DNA from: Halocaridina rubra
Taxonomy: Eukaryota > Arthropoda > Malacostraca > Decapoda > Atyidae
Assembly: GCA_037179515.1 (NCBI GenBank)
Contig: JAXCGZ010007666.1
Coordinates: forward strand, 53,501-117,500
DNA: 64,000 nucleotides
Reading direction: 5' to 3'
Under the pieces are notes generated by a model. That model was not told the origin of the DNA. It ran no database searches and was given only the letters and a program-made list of their open reading frames with translations. The position numbers and the translations under genes were made by a program. Numbering within the stretch: the stretch's first letter is position 1; each line of letters opens with the position of its first letter. This document shows positions 1-17,349 of the stretch, piece by piece.

Positions 1-905
1 CTGCCAGTGTATTGGATGCATAACCCTAAGGCCTAGATCACGAAAAGCCTCACATTGGACTGGTTTCACCAATGCTTTATCCATAAAGTCAAAATATATC
101 TTGCGGAAAAAGGCCTTGAATTTAAAGTCCTTTTTTTGATGGATAATGCTGGTGGCCATACAACTAATCTCGAATATGACAGTGTTCAAGTAGAGTTCCT
201 GCCACCGAATACGACGTCACTGATTCAGCCTATGGATCAAGGCGTTATTCGTGTGTTCAAGGCCCTCTACACGCGAAATGCCCTGGCGAACCTGGTTGAA
301 GCCATGGATGCAGACAAAGAATTCTCAATGAAGACTTACTGGCGTAATTACACGATTGCTACATGCCTTCAAAATATTCAGAATACAATCAAAGAGATGA
401 AGCCGGCCACAATCAATGCCAGCTGGAAGCAATTGTGGCCCGAAGGATCTGCGACTACAAGGGATTCGTTCCTGATGAAGTCCATAACTCGGCAGTTGCG
501 AAAGCCGTGAAGTTGGCTGCATTGCTAGGAGGAGAAGGCTTTAAAGATAAGACTCATGAAGACGTAATTGAACTGATTGACTGCCACTCGCAGCCTTTGA
601 CTGATGAAGACTTGGAAGAAATGGCAAAATCAGCGAGCGAAGAAGAGGAAGAACAACCAGAGGAAAAGCACAAAGAAATTGAAGAACCTGGCCTTACACT
701 CGAACGTTTGGCAGCCATGTATGAACATGTGAAAGCAATCCAACAACTCTCGCAGGAACATGACGATAACAGGGTTCGTTCGGTGACCTTCTGCAATCTT
801 CTCGATGATGCCATGATTCCTTACAAGACCATCTTCCAACAAAAGAAGAAACAGCGACAGCAACTCCCCATTACCATGTTCTTCGCTCGCAAAAAGCAGC
901 CGTAA
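1..905 (+). pseudogene. Tigger/pogo transposase, C-terminal part, frameshifted
   Basis: This is the 3' part of a DDE transposase (Tc1/mariner superfamily, pogo/Tigger group), which cuts and joins transposon ends in the nucleus. The window opens inside the gene, so there is no start codon. The frame from 55 shows the second catalytic Asp in MDNAGGH and the third in PLPPNTTSLIQPMDQG-like sequence (read here as LPPNTTSLIQPMDQGVIR). The frame shifts near 446-448; against the second copy at 62401-62440 one base is missing. The second frame runs to the stop at 903-905 and carries the acidic Glu-rich stretch and a basic tail with QLPITMFF, which fits a QxxIxxFF PCNA-binding box. The 3' subterminal repeats and inverted-repeat end follow directly. 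It is a dead copy; family assignment is firm. Confidence 0.9.
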
Positions 906-1891
<986 letters not shown>

Positions 1892-2359
1892 TGCGTATAT
1901 CGCGAAGGTTTGGTTCCGGGACCCGGCGTGATAGAGGAATTTTCACGAAGTAGGATCACCCTATATGTACATAGATATATTACTTTATTTTTACGTTTAC
2001 ACTGTATAAACTGTATAAACCCTCCCTGTACTGTTAACAAACCACCCTTTACTTCATAAATAACAGCATGCAAGCGTAAATTTATATGATAGTGATAGAC
2101 AAACTTACTGTGAATGAGGTGGTAATGACATGACATACTCATGTACATAGGTATTTTACAATTATTTTTACGTTTACTGTATAAACCCTCCCTGCACTGT
2201 TAAAAAACCACCCTTTACTCTATAAATAACAGCATGCAATGTAAATTTATATGTACGTGATAGGTAAACTTACCATGAATGAGGTGGTAATGACGTTTGT
2301 AGATGCCAGAGGAAATTATTCCGCAGCCAATAACAGCTTTACGGCTGTTATTCATGCAG

Positions 2360-2506
2360 GCCAAAATAGCGGCCGACATCCGTAAACCTTTTTCCTTCTT
2401 TCAGCATATCTAAGAGTTTCACCTTATCTGTTATGGTTAACATCTTCCTTTGCTGCTTAGGTTCACTACCAGAAGCCTTAGAAGATGAAGGATGCTTGAG
2501 AGGCAT
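2360..2506 (-). pseudogene. Tigger transposase N-terminal stub
   Basis: The start codon is at 2506-2504. The first residues match the two other copies (MPLKHPSSSKASGS, then a KVKLLDMLKEGKRF helix-turn-helix segment). The match stops near 2360, where the sequence runs into the 3' end of the gene. About 48 codons survive: a basic nuclear-localisation-like patch and the first half of the CENP-B-type N-terminal DNA-binding domain. Confidence 0.8.
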
Positions 2507-2689
2507 TGCAAAGGTTAAAATATGTGAGTAAAAATATCACAAGCAAAACGTATTAATAAGCACAACGTGAACGGCGCACACGTGAGTTAGACTGAACGAG
2601 TGAGGCGAGACAATGGAAGATGGTGGGAGAACCAAACTTCAATGAAAACGCCAATCAGACCCCATGATACAGATCTTTCACTCTTTCAG

Positions 2690-3440
2690 CCAATAGCATT
2701 CCATGAACTATCTTACGTAGGTGCAAGCCTTTGTCTGAAACGCTGATACCGGTATCGTATTTTACATGGTGCAATACTGTTAGTATTTATGTTTTTTACT
2801 ATTTTTTACTGTTTTATTATTCTTAGGCTAAGAAATATGTTTTTTTATCAATAAAATCATGAAACTACTGGAAATATTAATACATGCTAGCTCACGTAGG
2901 TGCGACCCCAATACATTGTACACTATCGAACAGTATTTCACATGATGTAATACTGTGAGTTATATATCTAAATTTATGTTTTTTTACTAGTTTTTACTGT
3001 TTAATTACTCTTAGGCTAGGAAATACTTGTTTTATCAATAAAATAATGAAAATTTCAATATGTACTACCTCACGTAGGTGCGACCCTTTTCGTTTTCCGA
3101 AACGCTGATACCGGTATCGTATTTTACATGGTGCAATACTGTTAGTATTGATGTTTTTTACTATTTTTTACTATTTTTGCTGTTTTATTATTCTTAGGCT
3201 AAGAAATACGTTTTTTTATCAATAAAATCATGAAACTACTGGAAATTTTAATATATGCTAGCTCACGCAGGTGCGACCCTTTGCATTTTCCGAAACGCTG
3301 ATACTGGTATCGTACTTTCTATGGTGCAGAGTTACATGTTCGAATTTATGTTTTTTTTAACTATTTCTTACTGTTTTATTATTTGTAGGCTGGGAAATAA
3401 TTTTTTTTATCAATTAAATAATGAATTTTTTTTTCAATAA
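2690..3440 (-). repeat. Tigger 5' subterminal tandem repeats with palindromes
   Basis: There are four imperfect units of about 180 bp. Each has CTCACGTAGGTGCGACC, then CCGAAACGCTGATACCGGTATCG or a variant, then TTTTTACTGTTTTATTATTCTTAGGCTA. The 12-bp palindrome GATACCGGTATC is perfect at 2745-2756 and 3107-3118 and degraded or absent in the other units. The same array precedes the transposase in the copies at 56800-57600 and 60100-60900. Confidence 0.8.
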
Positions 3441-3584
3441 AAAAATGAAAATACTGAAAATTTAAATTTTTTTAATATTTTAATATTTTTGCATATACCA
3501 ATTAAAAAAAATGCCAAAAAAAAAAAAAAATCACAATACAGTGAATTCGCGAGGGAAGAAACGCGATAGAGCGAAGGATCACTG

Positions 3585-7474
<3,890 letters not shown>

Positions 7475-7579
7475 CCCTGTGGGGCGGGCACAATATCAAA
7501 GAATAGCCTCACCGTATTCCCTGCGTGTCGTAAAAGGCGACTAAAAGTGGACGGGGCGGGGGACTAGGAATCCCCCCCC

Positions 7580-8810
7580 TTGTATCAACCTCCTGCGAGA
7601 CGTCAAAGAAGAAGGGGAGTAGAGGGGAGAATAACTTCTCCCCAAACTCTAGTTTTGGGGTGTCTAAATGTGCGTGGTTGTTGTACGATAGAGAGCAAAA
7701 GATGTAAGATTGGATATATGTTTGGTGAGAGGAGGATGGATGTATTGGCATTGTGTGAGACGAAGATGAAAGGAAAAGGAGAAGCGGCATTTGGTGATGT
7801 GATGGGTAGGGTGTCTGGGGTTGAAAGGGGGAGAGCGAGAGAAGGTGTGGCATTATTGCTGAGTGAATGGATGGTAAATCAGGTAGTGGAATGGAAAGAA
7901 GTGTCATCTAGGCTGATGTGGGTGAGGGCTAGAATAGGAAGGGAATGTTGGGCTTTTGTTAGTGCGTATGGGCCAGGATGTGAGAGAAGTGAGGAAGAGC
8001 GGGATGAATTCTGGAATGAGTTAACTAGATGTGTGGATGGTCTGAGTAGAAGGAACTATGTAGTTGTGTTGGGTGACTTGAATGCCAGAGTGGGTGATGG
8101 AGAGATAGAAGGTGTTGTAGGAAAGTATGGGGTACCAGGTGGGAATGAGAGTGGCGAGAGACTGTTAGATATGTGTGTGGAGCAAGAGTTGGTGATAGGT
8201 AATAGTTTATTTAAGAAGAAGTTAATAAATAAGTATACATGGATGAGAGTGGCAAATGGAAGAGTGAAAGAAAGAGCATTGATGGATTATGTGTTGGTAG
8301 CAAAGAGCATGATTGGTAGAGTGAAAGATGTACATGCATTCAGGGGTGTGGCTCCTGGGATGTCTGATCATTTGTTGGTTGAAGTAAAAGTGGTAGTAGC
8401 AAAAGAGTGGGGAAATAGTGTGGGGGGAGGTAGAAGGGAAATAGTGAAGGTGGAAGAGTTGAAAAAGCCAGAGAAGAGACAGGAATATCAGGACAGGTTG
8501 AGAGTGGCATATGACAGGGTGAAAGAAAGAGAAGTTGGGGAGTTAGGGGAGGAATGGGGGTTGATGAAAGAATGTTTTGTGGGACATGCAAGTGATGTGT
8601 GTGGAAAGAGGTTTGTTGGAGGTGGCATGAGGAGGGGCAGCGAGTGTTGGAATGAAGGGGTGAAAATGAAGGTGGAAGAGAAAAAGAGGGCTTTTGAGGA
8701 ATGGCTGCAGTGTAAAAGTAGGGAGAAGTATGAAAGATATAGGGAGAAAAATGTGGAAACCAAGCGGAAGGTAGAGGAAGAGAAGAGGTTGGCAAATGTT
8801 AGGTGGGGAC
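7580..8810 (+). pseudogene. RTE LINE endonuclease domain (N-terminal half of broken ORF)
   Basis: This is an APE-like endonuclease, which nicks target DNA to prime reverse transcription. The first Met gives MYQPPARRQRRRGV; a Met inside the 5' end fits the usual RTE single-ORF layout. Active-site positions visible from this start are Asn30 (LNVRG), Glu60 (CETK), Tyr130 (AYGPG), Asp166 and Asn168 (GDLNARVG), and Asp263-His264 (MSDHLL), so the set looks complete. A Lys/Glu-rich linker follows. The frame runs on into the SINE and stops at 9079, so the product would be an endonuclease plus about 90 foreign residues. Confidence 0.88.
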
Positions 8811-9028
8811 AAAACAAACAAAAACAAAAAACAAGCAAACAAACTTTATTTCCATTTCAATACAATGGGTATTCGTCAGCCAGGGCAAGCCCCAACCCCC
8901 CACTGTGGTGTCCATCCACAGCAGTTCCTGCCAGTAAACAGCTTAAACTCTCGGTCTCGGACGGGAACCGATCTTTCGACCTCATGAATGCGAAGCCTGC
9001 GCGTTACCACTGTACTAGCCAGCAGGCG
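8811..9028 (-). mobile_element. tRNA-derived SINE inserted in RTE element
   Basis: On the minus strand a tRNA-like head lies near 8950-9027, with an A-box-like TAGTACAGTGGTAACGC and a B-box-like CGGTTCCCGTCC. A body follows, then a tail with CCATTGTA, AATGGAAATAAA and GTTTG repeats. The tail matches the 3' end of the two-ORF LINEs at 17690-17720 and 37562-37615. The RTE sequence resumes on both sides. Exact target duplication is unclear. Confidence 0.75.
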
Positions 9029-10792
9029 ATTTTAGTAGGTCATATGAGGAGAATAAAAAGAAGTTTTGGAAAGAAGTGAAGAGAGCAAGGAAGGGTGGAT
9101 CGAGGATGGAAGAGACAGTGAAAGATGTGAATGGACAGATGTTATGAGGGAACGATGCAAGGAAAAGATGGGCAGAATATTTTGAATGCTTGCTGAATGT
9201 TGAGGAAGATAGAGAGGCAGCTATAGTGGCAGTGGGAGGGGTTCAAGGGCCAGTAATGGGAGATGAAAATGAGAGAGAGATTACAAGAGAGGAGGTGAAA
9301 AGGGCATTGTATGAAGCGAAAGCAGGTAAAGCACCTGGAATGGATAGTGTGAGAGCGGAGATGTTGAAAGAAGGGGGTGTGACTGCATTGGAATGGTTAG
9401 TGAGAGTGTTTAATATATGCTTTATGTTGTCATTGGTGCCAGTGGATTGGGTGATTGCCTGTATAGTGCCCCTATACAAAGGTAAGGGAGATATGTATGA
9501 ATGCAGTAATTTTAGGGGTATAAGTTTGTTGAGTGTGGTAGGAAAAGTGTATGGTAGGATTCTGGTTAATAGGATTAGGGATAAGACAAAATATGTGATC
9601 GCAGAAGTGCAGAGTGGTTTTAGGAGAGGTAGAGGTTGTATAGATCAGATTTCTATAGTTAGGCAGTTATGTGAGAAATATTTAGCAAAGGGTAAGGATG
9701 TGTATTTTGCATTTTTGGATCTGGAGAAAGCATATGATAGAGTTGATAGAGAGGCTATGTGGAATGTTTTGAGATTATATGGAATCAATGGTAAATTGTT
9801 GCATGCAGTGAAGAGTTTGTATGAGGGTAGTAAAGCTTGTGTTAGGGTAGGGAATGAAGTGAGTGAGTGGTTTCCAGTGAGTGTGGGACTGAGACAGGGA
9901 TGTGTGATGTCACCATGGCTGTTCAATTTGTATATTGATGGAGTTGTAAGAGAGGTGAATGAGCGAGTGCGTGGTCGAGGTTTGAGAATGGTAGATGGGG
10001 ATTATAACGAGTGGGAGCTGAATCAGTTGCTGTTTGCAGATGATACTGTGGTGGTGGCAGATTCAGAGGAAAAGCTATGTCAGTTAGTGTCAGAATTTGG
10101 AATGGTGTGTGAGAGAAGGAAGTTGCGAGTGAATGTGGGAAAGAGTAAGGTTATAAGGTGTACAAGAAATGAGGATGGCGCTGGACTGAATGTTATGTTG
10201 AATGGAGAGACACTTGAGGAGGTTAATCAGTTTAAGTATTTATGCTCGGTTATAGCTGCAAATGGTGGAGTGGAAGCAGATGTGTGTCACAGAGTGAATG
10301 AAGGATGTAAAGTGTTGGGTGCATTGAAAGGAGTGATGAAGAATAGAGGGTTGGAAATGAATGTTAAGAAAGTTTTGTATGAGAAAGTGGTTGTGCCAAC
10401 TGTGATGTATGGATCAGAGTTATGGGGTATGAAAGTAAGTGAGAGACGGAAACTAAATGTGTTTGAGATGAAATGCCTGAGGAGTATGATTGGTGTATCT
10501 CGATTGGATAGGGTTAGGAATGAAGTGGTGAGAGCAAGAACGGGTGTGAAGAGAGAAATTGCAGCCAGATTAGATATGAATGTTCTGAGATGGTTTGGCC
10601 ATGTGGAAAGGATGGGTGATGAAAGGCTGCTGAAAAAGGTGATGAATGCGAGAGTGGATGGGAGAAATGCTAGAGGGAGACCTAGGTTTGGATGGATGGA
10701 TGGAGTAAGGAGAGCCCTAAATGATAGTGAGGGAAGCAAGCGAGCGTGCTAGGAATAGGAATGAGTGGCGAGCGATTGTGATGCGGCTCTGA
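9029..10792 (+). pseudogene. RTE LINE reverse transcriptase domain
   Basis: The RTE frame resumes after the SINE (YEENKKKFWKEVKRARKG) but is cut by a TGA at 9145-9147, where CGA would give Arg. From 9190 it is open for 520 codons. RT blocks in order: KAPGMDSVRAEML, PLYKGKGDMYECSNFRG, FLDLEKAYDRVDRE (first catalytic Asp), LRQGCVMSPWLFNLY, LFADDTVVV (catalytic Asp pair), then the RTE-type C-terminus with [19 protein letters not shown] short deletion near 10727 shifts the last codons, so the open frame stops at 10752; the original stop is likely TGA at 10790-10792, as in the minus-strand copy. Confidence 0.88.
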
Positions 10793-11039
10793 TGGGCATC
10801 TGCTGTTACCACGGGGCTGCATCTTACAGAGATAGCCCTGTGGTAGGGGCAGTAGGAGGAGCTGGCAGTTGTGAAGCGACACAGGTTGTGGAAGAGCCGG
10901 GAGGATGGGCTGTGGCACTCCAGCAGTGCCATCTGAACGGTCGCTAGCTCCCTCGTCATTGCCCATAGAGCAAAGTAATCCCCCTATTTGTTTTCCTTTC
11001 TTGATGTCGGCTACCCCCCAATTAAAGGGGGAAACAGCC

Positions 11040-11279
<240 letters not shown>

Positions 11280-11306
11280 AGCATGTATTTATTTATTTAT
11301 ATATTT

Positions 11307-11839
11307 TGACATATAACTCCTATGAGTGCCCCATGTGCAAGCTAGAAGTCCACGTGGCTTCTCTGTTCTCTTGAGACCACACTCAAATGGAGGTGAAAAC
11401 TGTCATTGTTTAGGTGCCCCCACACCACAAGTTATGGGGTGTTCCCCCATTCTCTGGAAGCCTAATGGAGGAGGCACGACCAAGAAACTATGTCCCGCCC
11501 TTTCTTTGTATGTTTGAATGACCCGAGGTTATAAAATGAGTCAACCAACGAGCGGGAAAGTCAGAGTATTGTGGACACCTATACAGATAGCATTATGTTA
11601 AGGGGACAGGGGCATTGAGGCCTAGAGGTAAAATGTAGCTCCTATATAAATTAAGTGTTAAGTATCATCACATATCTATTATCACCTTGCACGCTTTGAG
11701 CCCTGGCCTGTTGTGTAGAGAATAATAAATAATATATATGACAAATGTGGCAGCAAAAGTACAACTAAATACACATCAGTGGAGTACGACTACAAAATAC
11801 ATCAGTATTATACTGTCGTCTAAGAATAACAATACGACA
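11307..11839 (+). repeat. gypsy-type LTR, copy 1 (element C)
   Basis: This direct repeat of the segment at 11990-12388 joined to 17721-17855 is about 533 bp long. It ends in AATACGACA, the same CGACA tip as the LTRs of elements A and B, and is followed by CTGGTGGCAGC, the primer-binding-site position in all three. The left limit is uncertain, near TGACATATA. Confidence 0.7.
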
Positions 11840-11989
11840 CTGGTGGCAGCCTGGTACGATTCCATGCCTAAATTAACGTGAAGAGACAAAAGTTATATGC
11901 CAGTGGAAACTCGTGCAATGAGAAAAAAATGCAAGATACAAAAGAATATAACGCATAGTTGGAAGAAATATCAAAGGAAGCTCAGCGAG
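11840..11989 (+). mobile_element. residual internal region of element C
   Basis: Only about 150 bp lie between the two LTRs. It starts with TGGTGGCAGCCTGGTACGA, which aligns with the primer-binding-site region of element A (33124 on), followed by GAAGAGACAAAAGTTATATG and GCCAGTGGA as in A's leader. No gag or pol is left, so this is a nearly empty LTR element. Confidence 0.65.
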
Positions 11990-12388
11990 TCACATATAAA
12001 TAACACCCATGACTGCCCCATGTGCAAGCTGGAAGTCCATGTGGCTTCTCTGTTCTCTGAGACCACACTCAAATAGCTAGGAAAACTGGCATTGTTTAGG
12101 TGCCCCCACACCATAGGTTATGGGGTGTTCCCCCCTTTTCTGGAAGCTTATTGGTGGAGGCACGACCAAGAAACTATGCCCCGCAATCTCTTTGAATGTT
12201 TGAATGATCCAAGGTTAAAAAAGGGTCAACCAACGAGCAGGAAAGTCAGAGTATTGTGGGTACCTATACAGATAGCATTACGTTAAGGGGACAGGGACAG
12301 TGAGGCCTAGAGGTAAAATGTAGCGCCTGAATAAATTAAGTGTTAAGTATAATCGCATATCTATTATCACCTTGCACGATTTGAGCCC
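11990..12388 (+). repeat. gypsy-type LTR, copy 2, left part (element C)
   Basis: This repeats copy 1 from the CATATAA region through TGCCCCATGTGCAAGCTGGA to TTGAGCCC, where a LINE interrupts it. The right part resumes at 17721. Confidence 0.7.
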
Positions 12389-12879
12389 TTCAAATTTAAG
12401 TCAGAGTGATTATTACAACTTTAGTGTTTAAATAGATACAAAGAAAATTAATTATAATCTTATAACATCTCAGAGACTATTGAGAGTGTCTCTCCCAGTG
12501 TTACCAATTTCAACCACATCCTCTTGCGACCAACCTTAAAAGGACCTTTCTTAAATGAACCTGCAGTTCCCTTCATACCGCAGTTCCCTTTCCATTCACA
12601 CCAGAATGTCCTCATTGGAAAAAGTTAACCTATATGACCTTAGAGTGTAGATACTGATATTTTTCCTGAAGTATTTACTTCATCTCTACATAATTTTCGA
12701 ATATTCATGTCATGACATCAGAATAGAATTGGAATAAATCAGAAAAGACAATCTGTACAAAACAAGTCAACTATTGCTTGCAAATGTAGAGGAACTCTTT
12801 CCACAAGACAGTGCTAGGTGCATCATTAAAAGGCGAGTAAAAATATAATCACTTTTAGCTCATGTGTCCTGAAAACCTC

Positions 12880-14280
12880 ATCAAATGGAGAACTTGACAA
12901 ACTCTTTCAATCTCAAACTTCGGTTGTAAAATCCGTAGAGTTTGATAAACCACATGACCTAGGAGACCTACATCGAATGATAGAAACTCTTGCAGATAAG
13001 GTGAGAATTTTGGAAGCAGATGCTGAAGAGCTGAAAGCCTTACAACACAAGGTGGGATTGCTAGAATCAGACATTGTCCTACTTAAAAGTGATAATTCTA
13101 GGTTGAAACTGCTAATAGAAACATCACCTCTCAATTCAGTGCTGTCACCTAACAACGATGATGTCCCTTCTATTAACAACCCTCAGGTTTTCTGTCTCTA
13201 CTCACAATTCCTTCAGTGCATTGAAAGACGAATGAGACAGTGCTAGTGAAGAAGAGGTAGATCCAGATAAAAGTGATAGTAAACAAGACAACCTGAATAC
13301 ACCATCTAGCACAAATAATCAATTCAGTAACAGGTTACAAAATAGTGAAGGAACAACAGCGTCCTTCCCCACTATTAACAACACAATACCAGGCACTAGC
13401 CAGAACAAGATTCTTTCCAGCACAAATAACCAACCGGGTAAAGGGTTGCAAAACAGCGAAGAAGATATATAGCCCTTCTCAACTACTCCTAACAACATAA
13501 CAACTGTCACTAACCAAGACAACCAAATTACACCATCCAGTACAAATAACCAACCCAGCAATAGGTTGCAAAACAGTGAAGAAAACAGAAAAGACAAAAT
13601 AGAAGCAGTCTCTAATCTAAACATTCCATTGAAGTCCTCTCCCCCACAGCCACAGTTACCAAATAATGCAAGTGCAAGGCATTCCTGGCAACCCCTTTGA
13701 GAAAGAGATATGTAATATATTGACAAATCAAGGCATTCCCTCTGAAGAAGTCTTGATTAAGGCGCTTTCTCGCAAACCAAATTGGGTCTCCTTTGCAATA
13801 ACGATATCGAAAGGATTTGAATATGTAGCTTACCTACTGAATCAATGGCCTACAGGCATAATTGTCCAGCCATTTCGCAGGGGCAAACAGTGAACACAAC
13901 CTGGGTTATCTACAAAATATCCCAAACTACAGACATACCAGAATAAACAGCAAAAGCTTATGAAAAGATCCCCTATAAGCGAGAATACACATAAACACAC
14001 AATACAAACCTCTCTTATCGCCGTCCATGCACAAGAGACTTCTCTTGGAGAAATGGCTCTTACAACTCTAGACACTCACCTAGGCATACAGACTTTGAGA
14101 AGGCCTGATCATACCATGGCACATGCACAAATCAGTATTACCCATCCAACGGCAGGTACAGACACCAGGATCCATGGGCTATCCCCAGAACACACTATGA
14201 TGATGAATTCCCAGCAGAATCACACAGTCAAAACAAATCATGGACAAACCCAAGAACAAACTACTGTACAACTATGACTA
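12880..14280 (+). pseudogene. LINE ORF1 remnant (coiled-coil protein)
   Basis: This is the decayed ORF1, which in such LINEs makes an RNA-binding chaperone. It aligns with the ORF1 of the minus-strand copy: NGELDKLFQSQTSVVKS, then a heptad-rich LADKVRILEADAEELKALQ segment, a Ser/Thr/Asn/Gln-rich repeat with NNQPS-type motifs, and a Tyr/Arg/Gly-rich C-terminus. Many frameshifts and stops break it. Confidence 0.7.
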
Positions 14281-16838
14281 CGGATACCACCCTGATGAAA
14301 CATGGTAAGAATGTAACTTTAGTACATGTGAACACTCAGTCCCTTCTTGCTCATTTTGAGGAAATAATAATGCTAACAAAAGACAACAACATAGATATCC
14401 TCTGTGTAAGTGAAACTTGCCTTCCTCCTACAACTGAAAAAAAATTTTGAATATCCCAAATTTAAAATATTTCGTAATGACCATGGCCGAGGGGGTGGGG
14501 GTCTGTATTTATGTTAGAAATCATCTTACTGCATCAGAAATAACCACAGTTCTTGATGAAACTGAAGAGCTCGAAGATATATGGATCACTATGCAGTATC
14601 AGAAACTTCCATCTTTCAATGTAGGGTGTGTTTACCATCACCCAAAGGCACCTTCCAGTTCATCAGTCATCTCCTAGAAATATTCAAAAATATCTGTGCA
14701 AAATAAACCCGTATACATACTTGGTGACTTGCTCTCAGCAGATAACAAAATGAAAAGGGTGATCAACATTTTGAAGTTAACACGAATAGTGACAAAACCG
14801 ACCTGTATAACCCCTAATTCTGAGACTCTAATAGATCTGATAATAACAAATAAAGTGGAAAGTATACCCTATTGTGACGTAGTTCCCTGCCTAATTGCAG
14901 ATCACGAGCTGAACACTGCTATGCTATACATAATCAAGCCCAAAAAGAAGCCTCTTCAAGACATTCCGGTGTCTAAAAAATTATTCCCCTGAAATCTTTT
15001 GTGAAGCATTAATCAACAAAAGAAATGTACTTAATGGGACAATAAACACTGATAACGTCGATTTGCAGGTTGAGATTTTGACAAAAGTCTTCCGTGAATG
15101 CTTAGATAGTTGTGCACCCATTGTAACAAGAAAAATAACCCACCCCTCAGCCCCCTGACTAACAAATGGCATCAAAGAGGTAATGCAAATCAGAAATCAA
15201 ATACAAAAAAAAGCTAAAAATGAATAGATATGATATGACTCTCCGTGAACGTTATAAAGAAGAAAAGAAACGTATTAGATCCCTCATCGATATAAGTAAA
15301 AAAACTTTTACAAAAAACAATTTAATGACTCGACATAATACAGCAGCAACATGGAAAGTGATAAGAAGCAAGATACCAAATGGAAAGACTACCTCAGAAA
15401 GTTATGAAAACATCAACTCAGTGAACATGAGTAATTACTAAAATGACAATTCTTCCAATGTAAACACAAGAGTACTTCAAGAAAAATTCTGTCGATTGTG
15501 CTACCCTAATTCTTACCAAAAAGAGTCTAAGAAACTCTGACTCTTATGGTCCAGATGATATACCATTTCAATTCATCAAAGATGCTCTACCCATGATTGT
15601 ATCTTATATTCCAGCTATTATAAACACTTCCATTGTTACTAAAAGGTTTCCTGACTCTTGGAAAAATCACAAGTAATACCTCTGCATAAAAAGGGGGACA
15701 GAGAAGATGTGACAACTATCGTCCCAATTCCCTGCTACCCATTTTTTCTAAAATATTAGAAATAACTGTTGCATGCCAACTTATGTCATATTTAGAGTCA
15801 GACTATTCACTATTAACCAACATGGTTTCAAACAAACTCTCAACGGAAACTGCACTGCTCAAAGTTACAAATCATATCTATAATAATATAGATATGAAAA
15901 AATCTCTCTCCTTGTATTATTAGACTTATCAAAAGCTTTTGACAGTGTAAACCATGAAAGTCTTATTAGCAAATGTACTAACCTAAAAACTGACCCGAGC
16001 TGGTTTAGAGAGTATCTATCTAATCGCAAACAGTCTATCCATCTTAAGAGCATTATCTCTATGCCAAAAAATGTATCATTTGGTGTTCCACAGGGATCAG
16101 TACTTGGTCCTATCCTCTTCTTCATTTACATGAATGATCTATCTTCTTTCATTTCAGACTGTCAAGTCGTACAATATGCAGATGACACTCAACTACTCCT
16201 TAGTGGTGATATTAATAATATCCCAGAGCTAACCTTAAGAGCAGAAAACACTCTGTCAAAAGTTAAAACCTATTATCAAGAAATTGGGCTGTTAATTAAC
16301 AAAAGTACAACACAATGCATGTTTACTGGCTCAAGGTTCCATATAGCACAAATTCCAGAAAACACAACAATTAATTTCTGCGGCAATATCATTACACCTA
16401 GCAAAACAGTCAAAACTCTAGAAATTCACTTTGATAACTACATGTTGTGTGATTCCCATGTAGATAAAGTATGCAAAAAGGTTACAGGAACATTAATGTA
16501 CTTATCACATATACATAGTAGGAGGTTGGCCCATGGCACCAGCCGCCCATTGCGATACTACAGCTGAAGGATTTTTAAACTTGAATAGGACTGTCCAGGA
16601 CAGTTCGATGTTAAGTCTTCCTTCAGTTACGGTTATTTGTTATGCCTACATCAACACTGAATATTCTTGGATATTCATTACACACTTCTTATTATCCCTT
16701 GACATCTGACAAGTCATTACACTCTCCATCTCTGTTACTTTTTACTTAATGTATTCTTCATGCCCAGGCTCGGTGAGAGCTGTTTTATTTTATTTTATAT
16801 TTTGGCCCGTCCTGGTGTCACAATCATTAAAAAAAAAA

Positions 16839-16869
<31 letters not shown>

Positions 16870-17349
16870 ATTTTGAGACTACCACTTGAATAACTGTTGT
16901 TGAATCTTTAGCCCTAAGTCACAATAATTACTGCACAACTGTTTGGGGAGCTACCACTAAGACATATAAACAGTATACAAAAGCTTATTAATTTTGCAGC
17001 TAGAGTTGCCCTGGGAGGCATAAGAAAATATGACCACATCACACCAGCTCTCAAAAAGCTTGGGTGGCTGCGGGCAGAAAACAAGGTTGCCTATGCTATT
17101 TATGTTTTTGTATACAAAATTTTGAACCATCATTATCCAAGCTGGGCATTTGATTTAAAAACAGTCAGGGATATAAGGAGCACCAACACAAGACAGAGTA
17201 GTGAGCTCTTTATTCAGAGAACAAACACAGAAGCAGGTTCAAAGATGATCACTATTAAAGGGCCAACACTCTGGAACAATATCCCAGAGTATCTTAAAAA
17301 TTCATCCTCCTTCGCAGCTTTCAAAGACAAACATGTAGTTTTCTTTTAG
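14281..17349 (+). pseudogene. LINE ORF2 remnant (endonuclease and reverse transcriptase)
   Basis: Endonuclease fragments include SIDILCVSET-like text near 14390, GRGGGVCIYVRN near 14490, LGDL near 14715 and IADHEL near 14905. RT fragments include DLSKAFDSVNHE near 15930, [20 protein letters not shown] at 16080-16140 and YADDTQLLLSGD at 16172-16207. The C-terminal segment WNNIPEYLKNSSSF ends at 17349. Frameshifts are frequent and a 356-bp insertion interrupts it at 16512, so it is not functional. The two catalytic Asp residues of RT are still encoded. Confidence 0.85.
16512..16867 (+). mobile_element. poly(A)-tailed SINE-like insertion in LINE ORF2
   Basis: Comparison with the sister LINE (38290-38345) shows foreign sequence between CTTATCACATA and ATTTTGAGAC. 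The insert opens with AGTAGGAGGTTGGCCCATGG, has TCATTACACTCTCCATCTCT in its second half, and ends with GGTGTCACAAT, poly(A) and (GA)n. That second half matches the arms of the inverted-repeat elements at 47876-48100, 55400-55580 and 57886-58080. Confidence 0.7.

Noticed and set aside
8340..8842. Minus-strand open frames rich in Ser/Pro/Phe/Leu opposite the RTE endonuclease
   Set aside because: They are shadows of the purine-rich coding strand of the RTE ORF.
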